This document shows positions 46,122 to 55,130 of a stretch of 64,000 nucleotides of DNA, piece by piece. Each line of letters begins with the position of its first letter. Positions within the stretch are counted from its first letter, which is position 1. The position numbers and the translations under genes were made by a program. The stretch is from JAWMQL01 sp033283165 (GTDB lineage: Bacteria > Pseudomonadota > Gammaproteobacteria > Pseudomonadales > Halieaceae): the NCBI GenBank assembly GCA_033283165.1, contig JAWMQL010000003.1:496001-560000 (forward strand), written 5' to 3'. The notes under the pieces were generated by a model, which did no database searches, had not been told where the DNA came from, and saw only the letters and a list, made by a program, of their open reading frames with translations.

Positions 46122-46330
46122 TGCGGGGAACCGACCATCCCGCGTGGGTGCTGGCGCCGGCCCCAACGGGACAACAGCTCCACCACCGCCGCCGCGGGCA
46201 GCAGGCTGGCCAGGGCCAGGATCCCGGCCCCCAGGGCGCTCAACAGCGCGCAGATCAGGAACAACGCCGCGTAGATCAACGCCCGGTCATCCAGGTAACC
46301 CATTACATTTCGCCTCATTTTGGTTGCCAT
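46118..46330 (-). CDS. Small inner-membrane protein of the GntR-ABC operon
   Basis: A 70-residue protein with a basic start (MATKMRRNVMGYLDDRALIY) and two adjacent hydrophobic stretches (AALFLICALLSALGAGILAL and ASLLPAAAVVELL) that likely make a helical hairpin. ATG 46330 follows GAGG by 8 nt; ATG 46363 in the operator region is less likely. It is first in the five-gene operon and overlaps the GIN-domain gene by four bases. No known family was recognised. Confidence 0.65.
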   Translation of the reverse strand: MATKMRRNVMGYLDDRALIYAALFLICALLSALGAGILALASLLPAAAVVELLSRWGRRQHPRGMVGSPQ

Positions 46331-46352
46331 TGCTCCAACCTCGGTTGTCACA

Positions 46353-46374
46353 GTGTTATACATAACTATAACAC
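46353..46374. promoter_or_regulatory. Palindromic operator of the GntR-ABC operon
   Basis: GTGTTATA (46353-46360) and TATAACAC (46367-46374) are perfect 8-base arms with a 6-base spacer, located 23 nt upstream of the first gene start. The minus strand includes a -10-like TATAGT. YtrA-type GntR proteins bind palindromes of this size at their own promoters. Confidence 0.6.
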
Positions 46375-46466
46375 CATAATCCTGATTGGCAAGCCCTGCT
46401 TGAGATTTTCTGATTAATCTTTTTTTTTCAGTAAGTTGAAGGATCAGGGAACGCCCACAACACGGC

Positions 46467-46847
46467 TTACTGCAGGCTTTTTTCCATATTGGCGGCGATG
46501 GAAGCGGCCACCCGCTTGGCCCTTTCCGCCCGCTCACCGGCGAAGTAGTCGTCCACGGTGCCCTGGAAAAATGCCAGCCAGCGTTCGAAATCTGCCGGCT
46601 GCAATTCCCGCTTGCCGTGCAGGGCGCGGTGAATGTTCATGGTGTGGCGGCGATAGGCGCGCTCCCCCAACAACAGTTTGCACCAGTAGTCCTTGATATG
46701 CGGCAGGTGCACGTCCAGGTCTATTTCCGCCACATCGACGAAGATGGGCGCCAGCACCTCGTCCTTCAGCATACGCTGGTAGAACAGGTCTACGAAGCGC
46801 TCGATTTGCTCACGGCTGTCGAGATCGGGCTTGTCGGGTTCGGTCAT
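46467..46847 (-). CDS. Truncated haemoglobin, group III
   Basis: A 126-residue globin. Family landmarks are FVDLFYQRMLKDEVLAPIF at the start of the globin, HLPHIKDYWCKLLLGERAYR, and the proximal histidine in MNIHRALHGK. ATG 46847 gives the expected N-terminus MTEPDKPDLDSREQI. Group III (trHbP) globins bind oxygen or NO, with roles in redox or NO handling that are not settled. It is divergent from the orphan membrane-domain gene with about 45 nt between the starts. Confidence 0.9.
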   Translation of the reverse strand: MTEPDKPDLDSREQIERFVDLFYQRMLKDEVLAPIFVDVAEIDLDVHLPHIKDYWCKLLLGERAYRRHTMNIHRALHGKRELQPADFERWLAFFQGTVDDYFAGERAERAKRVAASIAANMEKSLQ

Positions 46848-46892
46848 ATCCACCCCGGGGATATCGCTGTGCCGGGACCGGCATTCTAGGCC

Positions 46893-47393
46893 ATGACCGG
46901 CCACTGGAAAACCGCGCCGAAACCCGCCATGCTTGGCCTACCGGTCAACAGGGATGCGACCTTGGCTTTACTAGAAGAACTGAAACGTCGCAATGTGTTC
47001 CGCGTGGCGCTGGCCTACCTGGTGGTAGCCTGGTTGCTGATCGAGGTTGCGTCGACCCTGTTTCCCATCCTGCAGCTGCCCGAGTGGAGCGTCACCCTGG
47101 TGACCCTGCTGCTGATCATGGGCTTTCCGGTGGCGCTGGTGCTGGCCTGGGCGTTCGAACTGACACCCCGGGGCCTAGAGGCGGACGAGGGCGACCCACA
47201 AACAGCGACCGATACCCGGCACAAAATGAATTTGCTGATCATCGCCGCCCTGTCGCTGATCCTGGTGCTGGTATTCGTCGACCAGTACGTACTGGACGAT
47301 AGCGCGGTGACCAGCGTGCTGCATCCAGGCGCGAAGCAGGCTGACAGCAGCGCTGAGCCACCTGAATCGAACGACCCGGACGAATCTCGCTAA
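46893..47393 (+). CDS. Orphan two-TM domain protein (TolB/TPR-cyclase N-domain-like)
   Basis: A 166-residue membrane protein. The core LLEELKRRNVFRVALAYLVVAWLLIEVAS and GFPVALVLAWAFELTPRGLEAD is the N-terminal membrane domain normally fused to TolB-like/TPR or adenylate cyclase proteins of 500-700 residues. Here, after a third hydrophobic stretch (LLIIAALSLILVLVFVDQYVL), it stops, with no TPR or TolB part. ATG 46929 is an alternative start. No frameshift remnant of a larger gene is obvious before ppnN. Confidence 0.75.
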   Translation: MTGHWKTAPKPAMLGLPVNRDATLALLEELKRRNVFRVALAYLVVAWLLIEVASTLFPILQLPEWSVTLVTLLLIMGFPVALVLAWAFELTPRGLEADEGDPQTATDTRHKMNLLIIAALSLILVLVFVDQYVLDDSAVTSVLHPGAKQADSSAEPPESNDPDESR

Positions 47394-47497
47394 CACTACA
47401 GTGCCGTGCGGGCGATGGAAAAACCGGCGGGCATCTGCCACGCTACCCGGGAGCCCGCCACCTGAATACCACGATCCGTAACGGGAGAGGCAACACC

Positions 47498-48865
47498 ATG
47501 CAGGCAAAGATTCCCTTCGCATCCGTGCGTCCCCTGCAGAGCCTGGACCTGCTGTCCCAGCGGGAAATGCTCAGCCTGGCCACCGCCGACCAGGAGGTGC
47601 ACCGCCTGTTCCGGCAATGCGCCCTGGCGGTGCTCAATACCGGCGGCGATACCGACGACGCGCAGGAGATTTTCGACCGCTTCAGCGATTTTGAAATCCA
47701 GGTCGTCACCGAACCCCGCGGCCTGAAGCTGGAACTGCACCAGGCCCCGGCCAGCGCCTTCGTGGACGGCGAGATGATCACCGGCATTCGGGCCCACCTG
47801 TTCGCCGCCCTCAGGGATGTCGTCTTCACCCAGCACAAACTGGTGCAACCGCAGCGCTTTGACCTGGCCTCCGGCGAGGGCATCACCGACGCGGTGTTCC
47901 GCATCCTGCGCAATGCCCGCATTGTGCAGAGCAACCTGGAGCCGAAACTGGTGGTGTGCTGGGGCGGGCACTCCATCTCCCGCGAGGAGTACGATTTCAC
48001 CAAGGAGGTTGGCTACCAGTTGGGCCTGCGCGGCCTCGATATCGCCACCGGCTGCGGCCCCGGCGCCATGAAGGGCCCGATGAAGGGTGCGACCATCGGT
48101 CACGCCAAGCAGTTCAACAGGACCTGCCGCTACGTCGGCATATCGGAACCGGGCATCATCGCCGCCGAACCGCCCAACCCGCTGGTCAACGAGCTGGTGA
48201 TCCTGCCGGATATCGAAAAGCGCCTTGAGGCGTTCGTGCGACTTGCTCATGCGGTGGTGGTGTTTCCCGGCGGCGCGGGTACCGCGGAAGAGATCCTGTA
48301 CCTGCTGGGGATCAGGATGAACCCGGCTAACAGGGACATCGCGCTGCCCCTGGTGATGGCGCAGTCCCGGGCCAGCGGCGAATATTTCCGGCAGATCGAC
48401 ACTTTCCTGCGCACCACCCTGGGGGACGCGGTGGCGGCGCACTACGAGATCATCGTCGACGACCCGGCCGCCGTGGCACGCCGGGTCCAGGACCAGGTGC
48501 AGGCGGTGCGCGAACAGCGCGTGGCCACCCAGGAATCCTTCAGCTTTAACTGGGGCCTGGCCATCGACGAGGGCCTGCAGCACCCCTTCAACCCCAGCCA
48601 CGACAACATGGCAGCACTGCGACTGCATCGACAGCAGGCACCCCATGCCCTGGTGGCGGAACTGCGGCGGGCCTTTTCCGGCATCGTGGCCGGCAACGTC
48701 AAGGATTTCGGGATCCGGGCCGTAGCCGAAAACGGCCCGTTCCAGCTACAGGGTGAAGCAGCACTTATCGAGCCATTGGGGGCGTTGCTGCAGGCCTTTG
48801 TGACAGAGGGTCGCATGAAACTGGACACCGCGGCTTACCGGCCCTGCTACGAGATTCGCGCCTGA
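47498..48865 (+). CDS. ppnN: Nucleotide 5'-monophosphate nucleosidase PpnN (LOG family)
   Basis: A 455-residue cytoplasmic enzyme that removes the base from purine and pyrimidine monophosphates and is controlled by (p)ppGpp in E. coli. The LOG core has CGPGAMKGPMKGA (near 188-200) and FPGGAGTAEEILYLLG (near 257-272), with a long N-terminal domain (about 1-140) as in E. coli YgdH, whose length (454) it matches. The gene faces der, 17 nt from its stop. Confidence 0.93.
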   Translation: MQAKIPFASVRPLQSLDLLSQREMLSLATADQEVHRLFRQCALAVLNTGGDTDDAQEIFDRFSDFEIQVVTEPRGLKLELHQAPASAFVDGEMITGIRAHLFAALRDVVFTQHKLVQPQRFDLASGEGITDAVFRILRNARIVQSNLEPKLVVCWGGHSISREEYDFTKEVGYQLGLRGLDIATGCGPGAMKGPMKGATIGHAKQFNRTCRYVGISEPGIIAAEPPNPLVNELVILPDIEKRLEAFVRLAHAVVVFPGGAGTAEEILYLLGIRMNPANRDIALPLVMAQSRASGEYFRQIDTFLRTTLGDAVAAHYEIIVDDPAAVARRVQDQVQAVREQRVATQESFSFNWGLAIDEGLQHPFNPSHDNMAALRLHRQQAPHALVAELRRAFSGIVAGNVKDFGIRAVAENGPFQLQGEAALIEPLGALLQAFVTEGRMKLDTAAYRPCYEIRA

Positions 48866-48882
48866 CACCTGGCCGGCCACAC

Positions 48883-50301
48883 CTAGCGCTTTTTCTTCTT
48901 GTCCTTCTTGGCCTTCTTGACGTGGGACATCATGCGCCGCTTGCGCTGCACCTGGCGCTGGGTGAGCTTGTTACGTTTTTCCGCATAGGGATTTTCCGAG
49001 CTGCGGAACTCGATGCGAACCGGCGTCCCCACCAGTTTCAGCTCCCGACGGAAGGTTTTTTCCAGGTAGCGCTGGTAGCTAACCGGCACCTTGCCGGTCT
49101 GATTCCCGTGAATGATGATCAGCGGCGGATTCTGGCCTCCGGCGTGGGCGTAGCGCAGCTTGATACGGCGGCCGTTGCTCATCGGCGGCGGGTGATCGAA
49201 CACCGCCCCCTCCAGGATGCGGGTCAGGGCGTTGGTGCTGAGCTTGCGGGTGGCGGAGTCGTGGGCCGCCAGTATCGAGGTATACAGGTGCCCCACGCCA
49301 GTGCCGTGGAGGGCCGAAATAAAATGGGTATCGGCATAGTCGGCAAACACCAGCCGCCGGGTCAGTTCTTTCTTGATCCAGCTGCGCTGGTCGGCCTCGA
49401 TACCGTCCCACTTGTTGACCGCCAGCACCAGGCCGCGGCCGGCCTCGATACAGTGGCCCAGCAGATGCATATCCTGTTCGACCAGGCCCTCCCGGGCGTC
49501 CATGACCAGCACCACCACGTGGGCGTCGTCGATGGCTTTGAGAGTCTTCACAATGGAGAACTTTTCCACGACCTCCCGCACGTTCTTGCGCCGGCGCACA
49601 CCGGCCGTGTCGATCAGGGTGTATTTCTGCCCGTCGCGCTCGTAGTCCACATAGATGGAATCGCGGGTGGTGCCCGGTTGGTCGAAAACCACCACCCGAT
49701 CTTCACCCAGCAGCCGGTTCACCAGTGTGGATTTGCCCACATTGGGCCGACCCACCACCGCCACCCGAACGCTGTCGTACTGCTCCCGCTCCCGCGCCAG
49801 CGCCTCGGCATCGGGGAACGCCGCCATCACCTGGTCGATCATGGCCCGCACACCGCGACCGTGAGCGGCCGCAATGGCAAAGCAGGATTCGACCCCCAGG
49901 GCGTAGAAGTCGGCCAGCGCAAGGTCCTCGTTGAGGCCATCGGTCTTGTTCACCACCAGGTGAAAGGGCTTGTTGCGCTGGCGCAGGTGTTGCGCCAGCG
50001 CCTCGTCCGCGGCGTTGCGACCCTCGCGGGCATCAACCATGAACAGCACCACGTCGGCTTCTTCGATGGCGGCCAGCGACTGGCCCGCCATCTCGTGGTC
50101 TATACCGGTCTCGTCCCCGGAGATGCCGCCGGTATCGATGACCACGAAAGAGTGCTTGCCGAGCTGGCCCTCGCCATACTTGCGGTCCCGGGTCAGGCCG
50201 GCAAAGTCCGCCACCAGCGCATCCCGGCTACGGGTGAGCTGGTTGAAGAGGGTCGATTTGCCAACGTTGGGGCGCCCCACCAGGGCGATTACCGGGATCA
50301 T
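48883..50301 (-). CDS. der: Ribosome biogenesis GTPase Der (EngA)
   Basis: Essential double-GTPase for 50S assembly, 472 residues. Both G1 motifs are GRPNVGKST: the first near residue 9 and the second in the middle (VAVVGRPNVGKSTLVNRLL). The C-terminal KH-like domain ends with a very basic tail (KKAKKDKKKKR). ATG 50301 gives the standard start MIPVIALVGRPN. A longer GTG start (50334) would overlap the bamB stop but adds non-conserved residues. Confidence 0.96.
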   Translation of the reverse strand: MIPVIALVGRPNVGKSTLFNQLTRSRDALVADFAGLTRDRKYGEGQLGKHSFVVIDTGGISGDETGIDHEMAGQSLAAIEEADVVLFMVDAREGRNAADEALAQHLRQRNKPFHLVVNKTDGLNEDLALADFYALGVESCFAIAAAHGRGVRAMIDQVMAAFPDAEALAREREQYDSVRVAVVGRPNVGKSTLVNRLLGEDRVVVFDQPGTTRDSIYVDYERDGQKYTLIDTAGVRRRKNVREVVEKFSIVKTLKAIDDAHVVVLVMDAREGLVEQDMHLLGHCIEAGRGLVLAVNKWDGIEADQRSWIKKELTRRLVFADYADTHFISALHGTGVGHLYTSILAAHDSATRKLSTNALTRILEGAVFDHPPPMSNGRRIKLRYAHAGGQNPPLIIIHGNQTGKVPVSYQRYLEKTFRRELKLVGTPVRIEFRSSENPYAEKRNKLTQRQVQRKRRMMSHVKKAKKDKKKKR

Positions 50302-50333
50302 ATCTGCGGTGGGCACCCCGGGGCGCCCGGTCA

Positions 50334-51512
50334 CTACTCCTTGGCTTTAATCTCGTAGGCCACCAGCTTGCCGCTGTTGCCGTATACATACAGGCGATTG
50401 CCGTCGCTGATCATATCGGCCCGGGCACCGTCACCATCCACTTTCACCCGGCCGACGAACTCACCGTCCACCTGGGACAGCAGGTGCAGGACACCCTCGA
50501 AATCGGTCACCGCCAGGTAACTGCTGACCGGCGTCGGCCGGGACAATTCGCGGTAGCCCAGTGCGGGCTGCGACCAGCGCATGCCCTGGCCATTGCGTAA
50601 GTAGGCAAACACGGTGCCGTCCTCGTCGGCGACGTAGACATTGCCAAATCCCTGGGAGACCCCGGAATAGGAAGACACGTTGCGCTGCCACAGCTTGCGT
50701 CCGGATTGCAGCTCGATCGCCACCAGGCGGCCCTGGTAACTCGCAGCGTACAACTCATTGCCCAGAATGGCCATGCTGCCGTCGACGTCGACGATGCGCT
50801 CGATTTCCGAGCGGCCCTGGGAGATGGCAACCCGCACTTCCCACAGGGTGGCACCGGTTTCCGAATTGAAAGCCAGCACCCGGCCGTTGGCGAAGCCGGC
50901 GTAAACCACGCCGTTGCGCAAGATGGGCGTGCTGGTGCCACGGGTGGTCAGCACCGGCACGGTGCTGTCGTAGGTCCAGAGCTTGTCACCGCTGTCGAAG
51001 TCCAGACCCTGCAGGCGACCGTCATAGGTCTGCGCCACGACAATACGGCCGTCGCCCTGGGGCGGGGCCAGCACCTCGCCGGTGAGGCGGGTGGTCCATA
51101 CGACCTCGCCGGTGCCGGCATCCAGCCTGATGACAGAGCCGTCACTGCCGCCCACGAACAGGGCGTCGCCGGATACGCCGACGCCACCTGACAGGCCGGT
51201 CTCCAGCTTCACCCGCCACTGCTTCCTGCCCTTCCCGGAATCCACCGCTAGCACCTGTCCGTCGGCGGCGGCCGCATAGATCATGTCACCGTCCAGGGCG
51301 GGCTGCAGGCGGTAGAAGCCCTTGCCCTGGCCATCGCCGACCGACACCGACCACAGCTTGCGGATTTTCACCGTGGAATCGATATCCTGCAGCTCCACCG
51401 GCTGGGTGGGATCGTCATCATCGGAGTCAAACCACTCGGATATCGTGCTGCAGGCGCCCAGCGACAGAAGCAGCAACAGCGCCAGCAGGCGCCGGGAAAG
51501 CGCGACCATCAT
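50334..51512 (-). CDS. bamB: Outer-membrane assembly lipoprotein BamB
   Basis: A 392-residue lipoprotein of the BAM complex. The signal peptide ends in the lipobox LGAC (C20) and the body is an eight-bladed PQQ-like propeller with repeated VLAVDSGKGRKQW-type blades. The ATG overlaps the yfgM stop (ATGA); a second ATG (51509) is adjacent. The der gene follows. This yfgM-bamB-der order is the standard gammaproteobacterial one. Confidence 0.95.
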   Translation of the reverse strand: MMVALSRRLLALLLLLSLGACSTISEWFDSDDDDPTQPVELQDIDSTVKIRKLWSVSVGDGQGKGFYRLQPALDGDMIYAAAADGQVLAVDSGKGRKQWRVKLETGLSGGVGVSGDALFVGGSDGSVIRLDAGTGEVVWTTRLTGEVLAPPQGDGRIVVAQTYDGRLQGLDFDSGDKLWTYDSTVPVLTTRGTSTPILRNGVVYAGFANGRVLAFNSETGATLWEVRVAISQGRSEIERIVDVDGSMAILGNELYAASYQGRLVAIELQSGRKLWQRNVSSYSGVSQGFGNVYVADEDGTVFAYLRNGQGMRWSQPALGYRELSRPTPVSSYLAVTDFEGVLHLLSQVDGEFVGRVKVDGDGARADMISDGNRLYVYGNSGKLVAYEIKAKE

Positions 51513-52213
51513 TCCACCGCCTCCCCGGCGGCGGGCGCCGGCTCGTCGACCTGGCGCGGCGGCACCGGGCTGAGGCTTTCCAACTTCTGGTCCAGGCTCT
51601 TGAGTTGCCCCTGGAGACCCCCTTCGAGTGCCAGCAATCGGGCGTCGGTATAGGCCTCGCGAGCCTCCGCTTCGCGCCCCTGCAGCAACAGGATGTCACC
51701 CCGGGCCAGCGCGTAGGCGGCGGCATAGCTGCCTTCGGTTTCCCGGTCCAGAATCGCCAGGGCCTGGTCTGTTTCACCGCGGGAGGCCAGCACCCGGGCC
51801 AGGCGCAGGCTGTTGATGGCGGCCAGGTCACTGCCCGGGTCGACCTCGGACAGGACCCAGCGCAATTCCCGCTCGGCGCTCTCCAGATCGCCCGCCTCGA
51901 CCGCCATCCGCGCCAGGTGCATGGCGGCGAACTGGGCATAGGTGCTGCCGGAAAAATTCTCCTTCAACTGCCGCGCCTGCGCCCTGGCAGGCTCCAGATT
52001 GGCAGTTTCCCGAGCGCCCGACAGGCTGACCAGCAGGGCCTGGTAGGCATCGGAGGCCTCGGCCCGGGCGTTGGCCTGCTGCCCCTGCCAGGTCTGCCAG
52101 CCAAAGCCGGCAGACACGGCGATGATAATAGCGGCCAGGGTTGACTTGCCGTTCTCGTCCCACCAGCGCTTGAGCGCTTCCAGCTGTTCTTCTTCAGTGC
52201 GGTAAGCATCCAC
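51509..52213 (-). CDS. yfgM: YfgM family membrane-anchored TPR protein
   Basis: A 234-residue protein with a cytoplasmic start (MDAYRTEEEQLEALKRWWDENGK), one membrane segment (about 24-42) and a periplasmic helical TPR-like domain. It matches YfgM, which sits between the Sec translocon and periplasmic chaperones. It follows hisS by 18 nt and overlaps bamB. The C-terminal 30 residues are rich in proline, alanine and glutamate. Confidence 0.92.
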   Translation of the reverse strand: MDAYRTEEEQLEALKRWWDENGKSTLAAIIIAVSAGFGWQTWQGQQANARAEASDAYQALLVSLSGARETANLEPARAQARQLKENFSGSTYAQFAAMHLARMAVEAGDLESAERELRWVLSEVDPGSDLAAINSLRLARVLASRGETDQALAILDRETEGSYAAAYALARGDILLLQGREAEAREAYTDARLLALEGGLQGQLKSLDQKLESLSPVPPRQVDEPAPAAGEAVE

Positions 52214-52231
52214 TTGTTGCGTTTCCTCTTG

Positions 52232-53515
52232 CTATGACTTGCCCTGCAGCGCCTGTTGCAGCGCTGCAGTCAATGTTTCCAGGGCCAGACTGCGCTGCCC
52301 CGCATCTTCTCCGCGCAGGATTTTCAGGGTGACCGTACCGGCTGTCACCTCGTCTTCGCCCCAGATCAGGGCAATGCGCGCACCGCTCTTGTCGGCTTTT
52401 TTCATCTGGCTCTTGAAGCTGCCGCCCCCGGCGTGCTGCAGGATGCGGTACTGGCCCAGCGGCTCGCGCAGGGATTCTACCGCCGCCAGCGCCGCCGCGT
52501 ATGCCTGGTCACCGACAGCGATCACGTAGACATCGGCCGCGGCGGGAATTTCCGGCAGGCAGTCACAGGCTTCCAGCATCAGGACTAGACGTTCGACCCC
52601 CATGGCGAAACCGATACCCGGACAGGCCTTGCCACCCAACTGCTCCACCAGGCCGTCGTAGCGGCCCCCGGCACAGACGGTGCCCTGGGCGCCGAGCCGG
52701 TCGGTCACCCACTCGAACACGGTCTTGTTGTAGTAATCCAGCCCCCGCACCAGACGCGGGTTTACCGTATAAGCCAGGCCGGCGGCATCCAGCAACTGAC
52801 ACAGGCGTGCGAAGTCCCGCTCAGACTCCTCGTCGAGGTAATGCGCCAGGGCCGGCGCGTCGTCCAGCAGCGCCTGGGTGTCCGGGTTCTTGCTGTCCAG
52901 TATGCGCAGCGGGTTGCTGCCCAGGCGCCGCTGGCTGTCCTCGTCCAGGGCATCCCGATGCTGCTCCAGGTACGCTACCAGTGCCTCCCGGTAGCGGCTT
53001 CGCGCGCTGGCGCTGCCGATACTGTTCAGCTGCAGTTCCACGTGGTCCGCGATCCCCAGTCGCCGCCACAGGCGTGCGGTCAGCAGAATCAGTTCTGCAT
53101 CTATGTCGACACTGGCGATACCAAAGGCCTCCACGCCGATCTGATGGAACTGGCGCTGGCGGCCCTTCTGGGGGCGTTCGTAGCGAAACATGGGACCCGC
53201 GTACCAGAGCCGCCGCGGCAGGTTGAGCAGGCCCTGCTGAATCGCCGCCCGCACACAGCCGGCGGTGCCCTCGGGTCGCAGGGTAAGACTCTCACCGTTG
53301 CGATCGTCGAAGCTGTACATTTCCTTTTCGACGATATCTGTCACCTCGCCGATAGAGCGCCGGAACAGTTCGGTATGTTCCACCACCGGCAGACGGATTT
53401 CGCTATAACCGTAACTGGACAGCAACCCGGCGACAGTCTGCTCCAGATACTGCCAGCAGGGGGTTTCATCCGGCAGGATGTCGTTCATCCCACGGATGGC
53501 TCTGAGATTACTCAC
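52232..53515 (-). CDS. hisS: Histidyl-tRNA synthetase
   Basis: Class II aminoacyl-tRNA synthetase of 427 residues charging tRNA-His. Motifs: RGMNDILPDE at the N-terminus, motif 2 region FRYERPQKGRQRQFHQIGVE, the histidine-A segment LVRGLDYYNKTVFEW, and motif 3 GIGFAMGVERL. The C-terminal anticodon-binding domain is present. It lies 11 nt after ispG in the housekeeping operon. Confidence 0.97.
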   Translation of the reverse strand: MSNLRAIRGMNDILPDETPCWQYLEQTVAGLLSSYGYSEIRLPVVEHTELFRRSIGEVTDIVEKEMYSFDDRNGESLTLRPEGTAGCVRAAIQQGLLNLPRRLWYAGPMFRYERPQKGRQRQFHQIGVEAFGIASVDIDAELILLTARLWRRLGIADHVELQLNSIGSASARSRYREALVAYLEQHRDALDEDSQRRLGSNPLRILDSKNPDTQALLDDAPALAHYLDEESERDFARLCQLLDAAGLAYTVNPRLVRGLDYYNKTVFEWVTDRLGAQGTVCAGGRYDGLVEQLGGKACPGIGFAMGVERLVLMLEACDCLPEIPAAADVYVIAVGDQAYAAALAAVESLREPLGQYRILQHAGGGSFKSQMKKADKSGARIALIWGEDEVTAGTVTLKILRGEDAGQRSLALETLTAALQQALQGKS

Positions 53516-53526
53516 TCCTACTCCCG

Positions 53527-54657
53527 TCAGGCGGAGGACTTCAGGATCAGATTATCGTCCCGGTCCTTCCGCTCTTTATCCAACAGCGCCGCGCGCTCAC
53601 GGATCACCCGCTCCAGGTGATCGATAAAGGCTTCGTTGCTTATCTTGTGGTCGGGCTCGCCGTTCACGTAGATCAGGTTGCTGGGGCTGGCCCCGGTCAA
53701 GCCGACGTCTGCCTCCCTGGCCTCCCCGGGACCGTTGACGATGCAGCCGATCACCGCCACGTCCATGGGCGTGCGTATATCTTCCAACCGCTGCTCCAGG
53801 ATATTCATGGTGCCGATCACGTCGAAATTCTGGCGCGAGCAGCTTGGGCAGGCAATGAAATTGATGCCATTGGTGCGCAGCTTCAGGCTCTTCAGTATCT
53901 CGAACCCGACCTTGACCTCCTCCACAGGGTCAGCGGCCAGTGAGATACGGATCGTGTCGCCAATGCCGTCCATCAGCAGCATGCCCAGCCCTACCGCGGA
54001 CTTGACCGTGCCGCCCCGCAGGCCGCCGGCCTCGGTGATCCCGAGGTGCAGAGGCTGTTCGATCTGTTGTGACAGCAACCGGTAGGCCTCGACCGCCATA
54101 AACACCTCGGAGGCCTTGACGCTTACCTTGAAGTCCTGGAAATCGTGCTTGTCGAGAATATCCACGTGGCGCATTGCCGACTCCACCAGCGCCTCGGCGG
54201 TGGGCTCGCCATACTTGCGCTGCAGGTCCTTGCCCAGCGAACCCGCATTGACCCCGATGCGAATGGGGATGGCGCGGTCCCTGGCACTGGCGATAACCTC
54301 GCGTACCTTGTCGTCGCGGCCGATATTACCCGGATTGATACGCAGGCAGTCCACGCCATACTCCGCCACTTTCAGGGCAATCTTGTGGTCGAAGTGAATG
54401 TCGGCAACCAGCGGCACCGTGACCCGGGCGCGAATTTCCCGGAACGCCTCGGCGGCTTCCATGCTGGGCACCGAGACCCGGACAATATCGGCGCCGGCAT
54501 CAGCGATAGCCTGCACCTGTGCCACGGTGGCCTCCACGTCGCAGGTTTCCGTGTTGGTCATGCTCTGAACGCTGATCGGGGCGTCGCCGCCCACGGCCAC
54601 GTCACCCACGTGAATCTGCCGGGTCGGCCTGCGTTTGATCGGTGATTCTGTCTTCAT
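53527..54657 (-). CDS. ispG: 4-hydroxy-3-methylbut-2-enyl diphosphate synthase IspG
   Basis: Iron-sulfur enzyme of the MEP isoprenoid pathway (MEcPP to HMBPP), 376 residues. It begins with the GcpE text ...QIHVGDVAVGGDAPISVQSM, has RINPGNIG, and the 4Fe-4S cysteines in ACPSCSRQNFD and later VIGCIVNGPGEA. It is translationally coupled to rodZ (TAATG overlap of one base). The only isoprenoid gene seen in the window, it feeds general terpenoid synthesis. Confidence 0.97.
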   Translation of the reverse strand: MKTESPIKRRPTRQIHVGDVAVGGDAPISVQSMTNTETCDVEATVAQVQAIADAGADIVRVSVPSMEAAEAFREIRARVTVPLVADIHFDHKIALKVAEYGVDCLRINPGNIGRDDKVREVIASARDRAIPIRIGVNAGSLGKDLQRKYGEPTAEALVESAMRHVDILDKHDFQDFKVSVKASEVFMAVEAYRLLSQQIEQPLHLGITEAGGLRGGTVKSAVGLGMLLMDGIGDTIRISLAADPVEEVKVGFEILKSLKLRTNGINFIACPSCSRQNFDVIGTMNILEQRLEDIRTPMDVAVIGCIVNGPGEAREADVGLTGASPSNLIYVNGEPDHKISNEAFIDHLERVIRERAALLDKERKDRDDNLILKSSA

Positions 54658-55130
54658 TACTCGCTAACACCCGCGGCGGAGGTCTGCTCTGCCGCTTCCT
54701 GCTCACTGGCGACCGGGATCGGACCGATTTCAGTGCCCGCCCTGCCCTGCCACCACCACAACCCGGTCACCAGCAACACCAGTACGACCAGCGTGACGGC
54801 CACACCGCTGCCGGTACGCTGCAGCTGCAGCGGCCGGGTCTCCACCTGCCGCGGCACCACCTTCGGGTCCCACTCGGCGCGAAACTTGTCAAATGCGTTG
54901 ATCACGGGTTCGCTGTCCAGCTGCAGCACCTTGCAATAGCTCATGACATAACCGCGGGCAAAAGCGGGCCGGCGCAGGGAACCGTAATCGTCATCCTCGA
55001 TCAGGCGACAATAGCCGGGTAACCAGTTGAGGGTTTCCTCGACCTCCGCCTGGCTGATACCCGCGGACTCCCGGGCCCAGCGCAGCTGCGCGCCCGCGGA
55101 CTTCAGCTGCGGGGTCTGCTCCTCACTCAC
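54657..55130 (-). CDS. rodZ: RodZ-like HTH membrane protein, short form
   Basis: A 157-residue protein at the usual rodZ position between pilF and ispG. It has a cytoplasmic HTH_25 domain (about 7-80; LRWARESAGISQAEVEETLNWLPGYCRLIEDDDYGSL) and a membrane helix (about 109-127; VAVTLVVLVLLVTGLWWW), but only about 30 residues beyond. The usual DUF4115 domain is missing. Normal gammaproteobacterial RodZ is about 300-340 residues. The GTG start overlaps the end of pilF. Its MreB-linked shape role is inferred from position and domain. Confidence 0.86.
   Translation of the reverse strand: MSEEQTPQLKSAGAQLRWARESAGISQAEVEETLNWLPGYCRLIEDDDYGSLRRPAFARGYVMSYCKVLQLDSEPVINAFDKFRAEWDPKVVPRQVETRPLQLQRTGSGVAVTLVVLVLLVTGLWWWQGRAGTEIGPIPVASEQEAAEQTSAAGVSE

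Noticed and set aside
46410..46436. AGATT/AATCT followed by a T-run as a plus-strand terminator
   Set aside because: The stem is five A/T-rich pairs and no plus-strand gene ends there.
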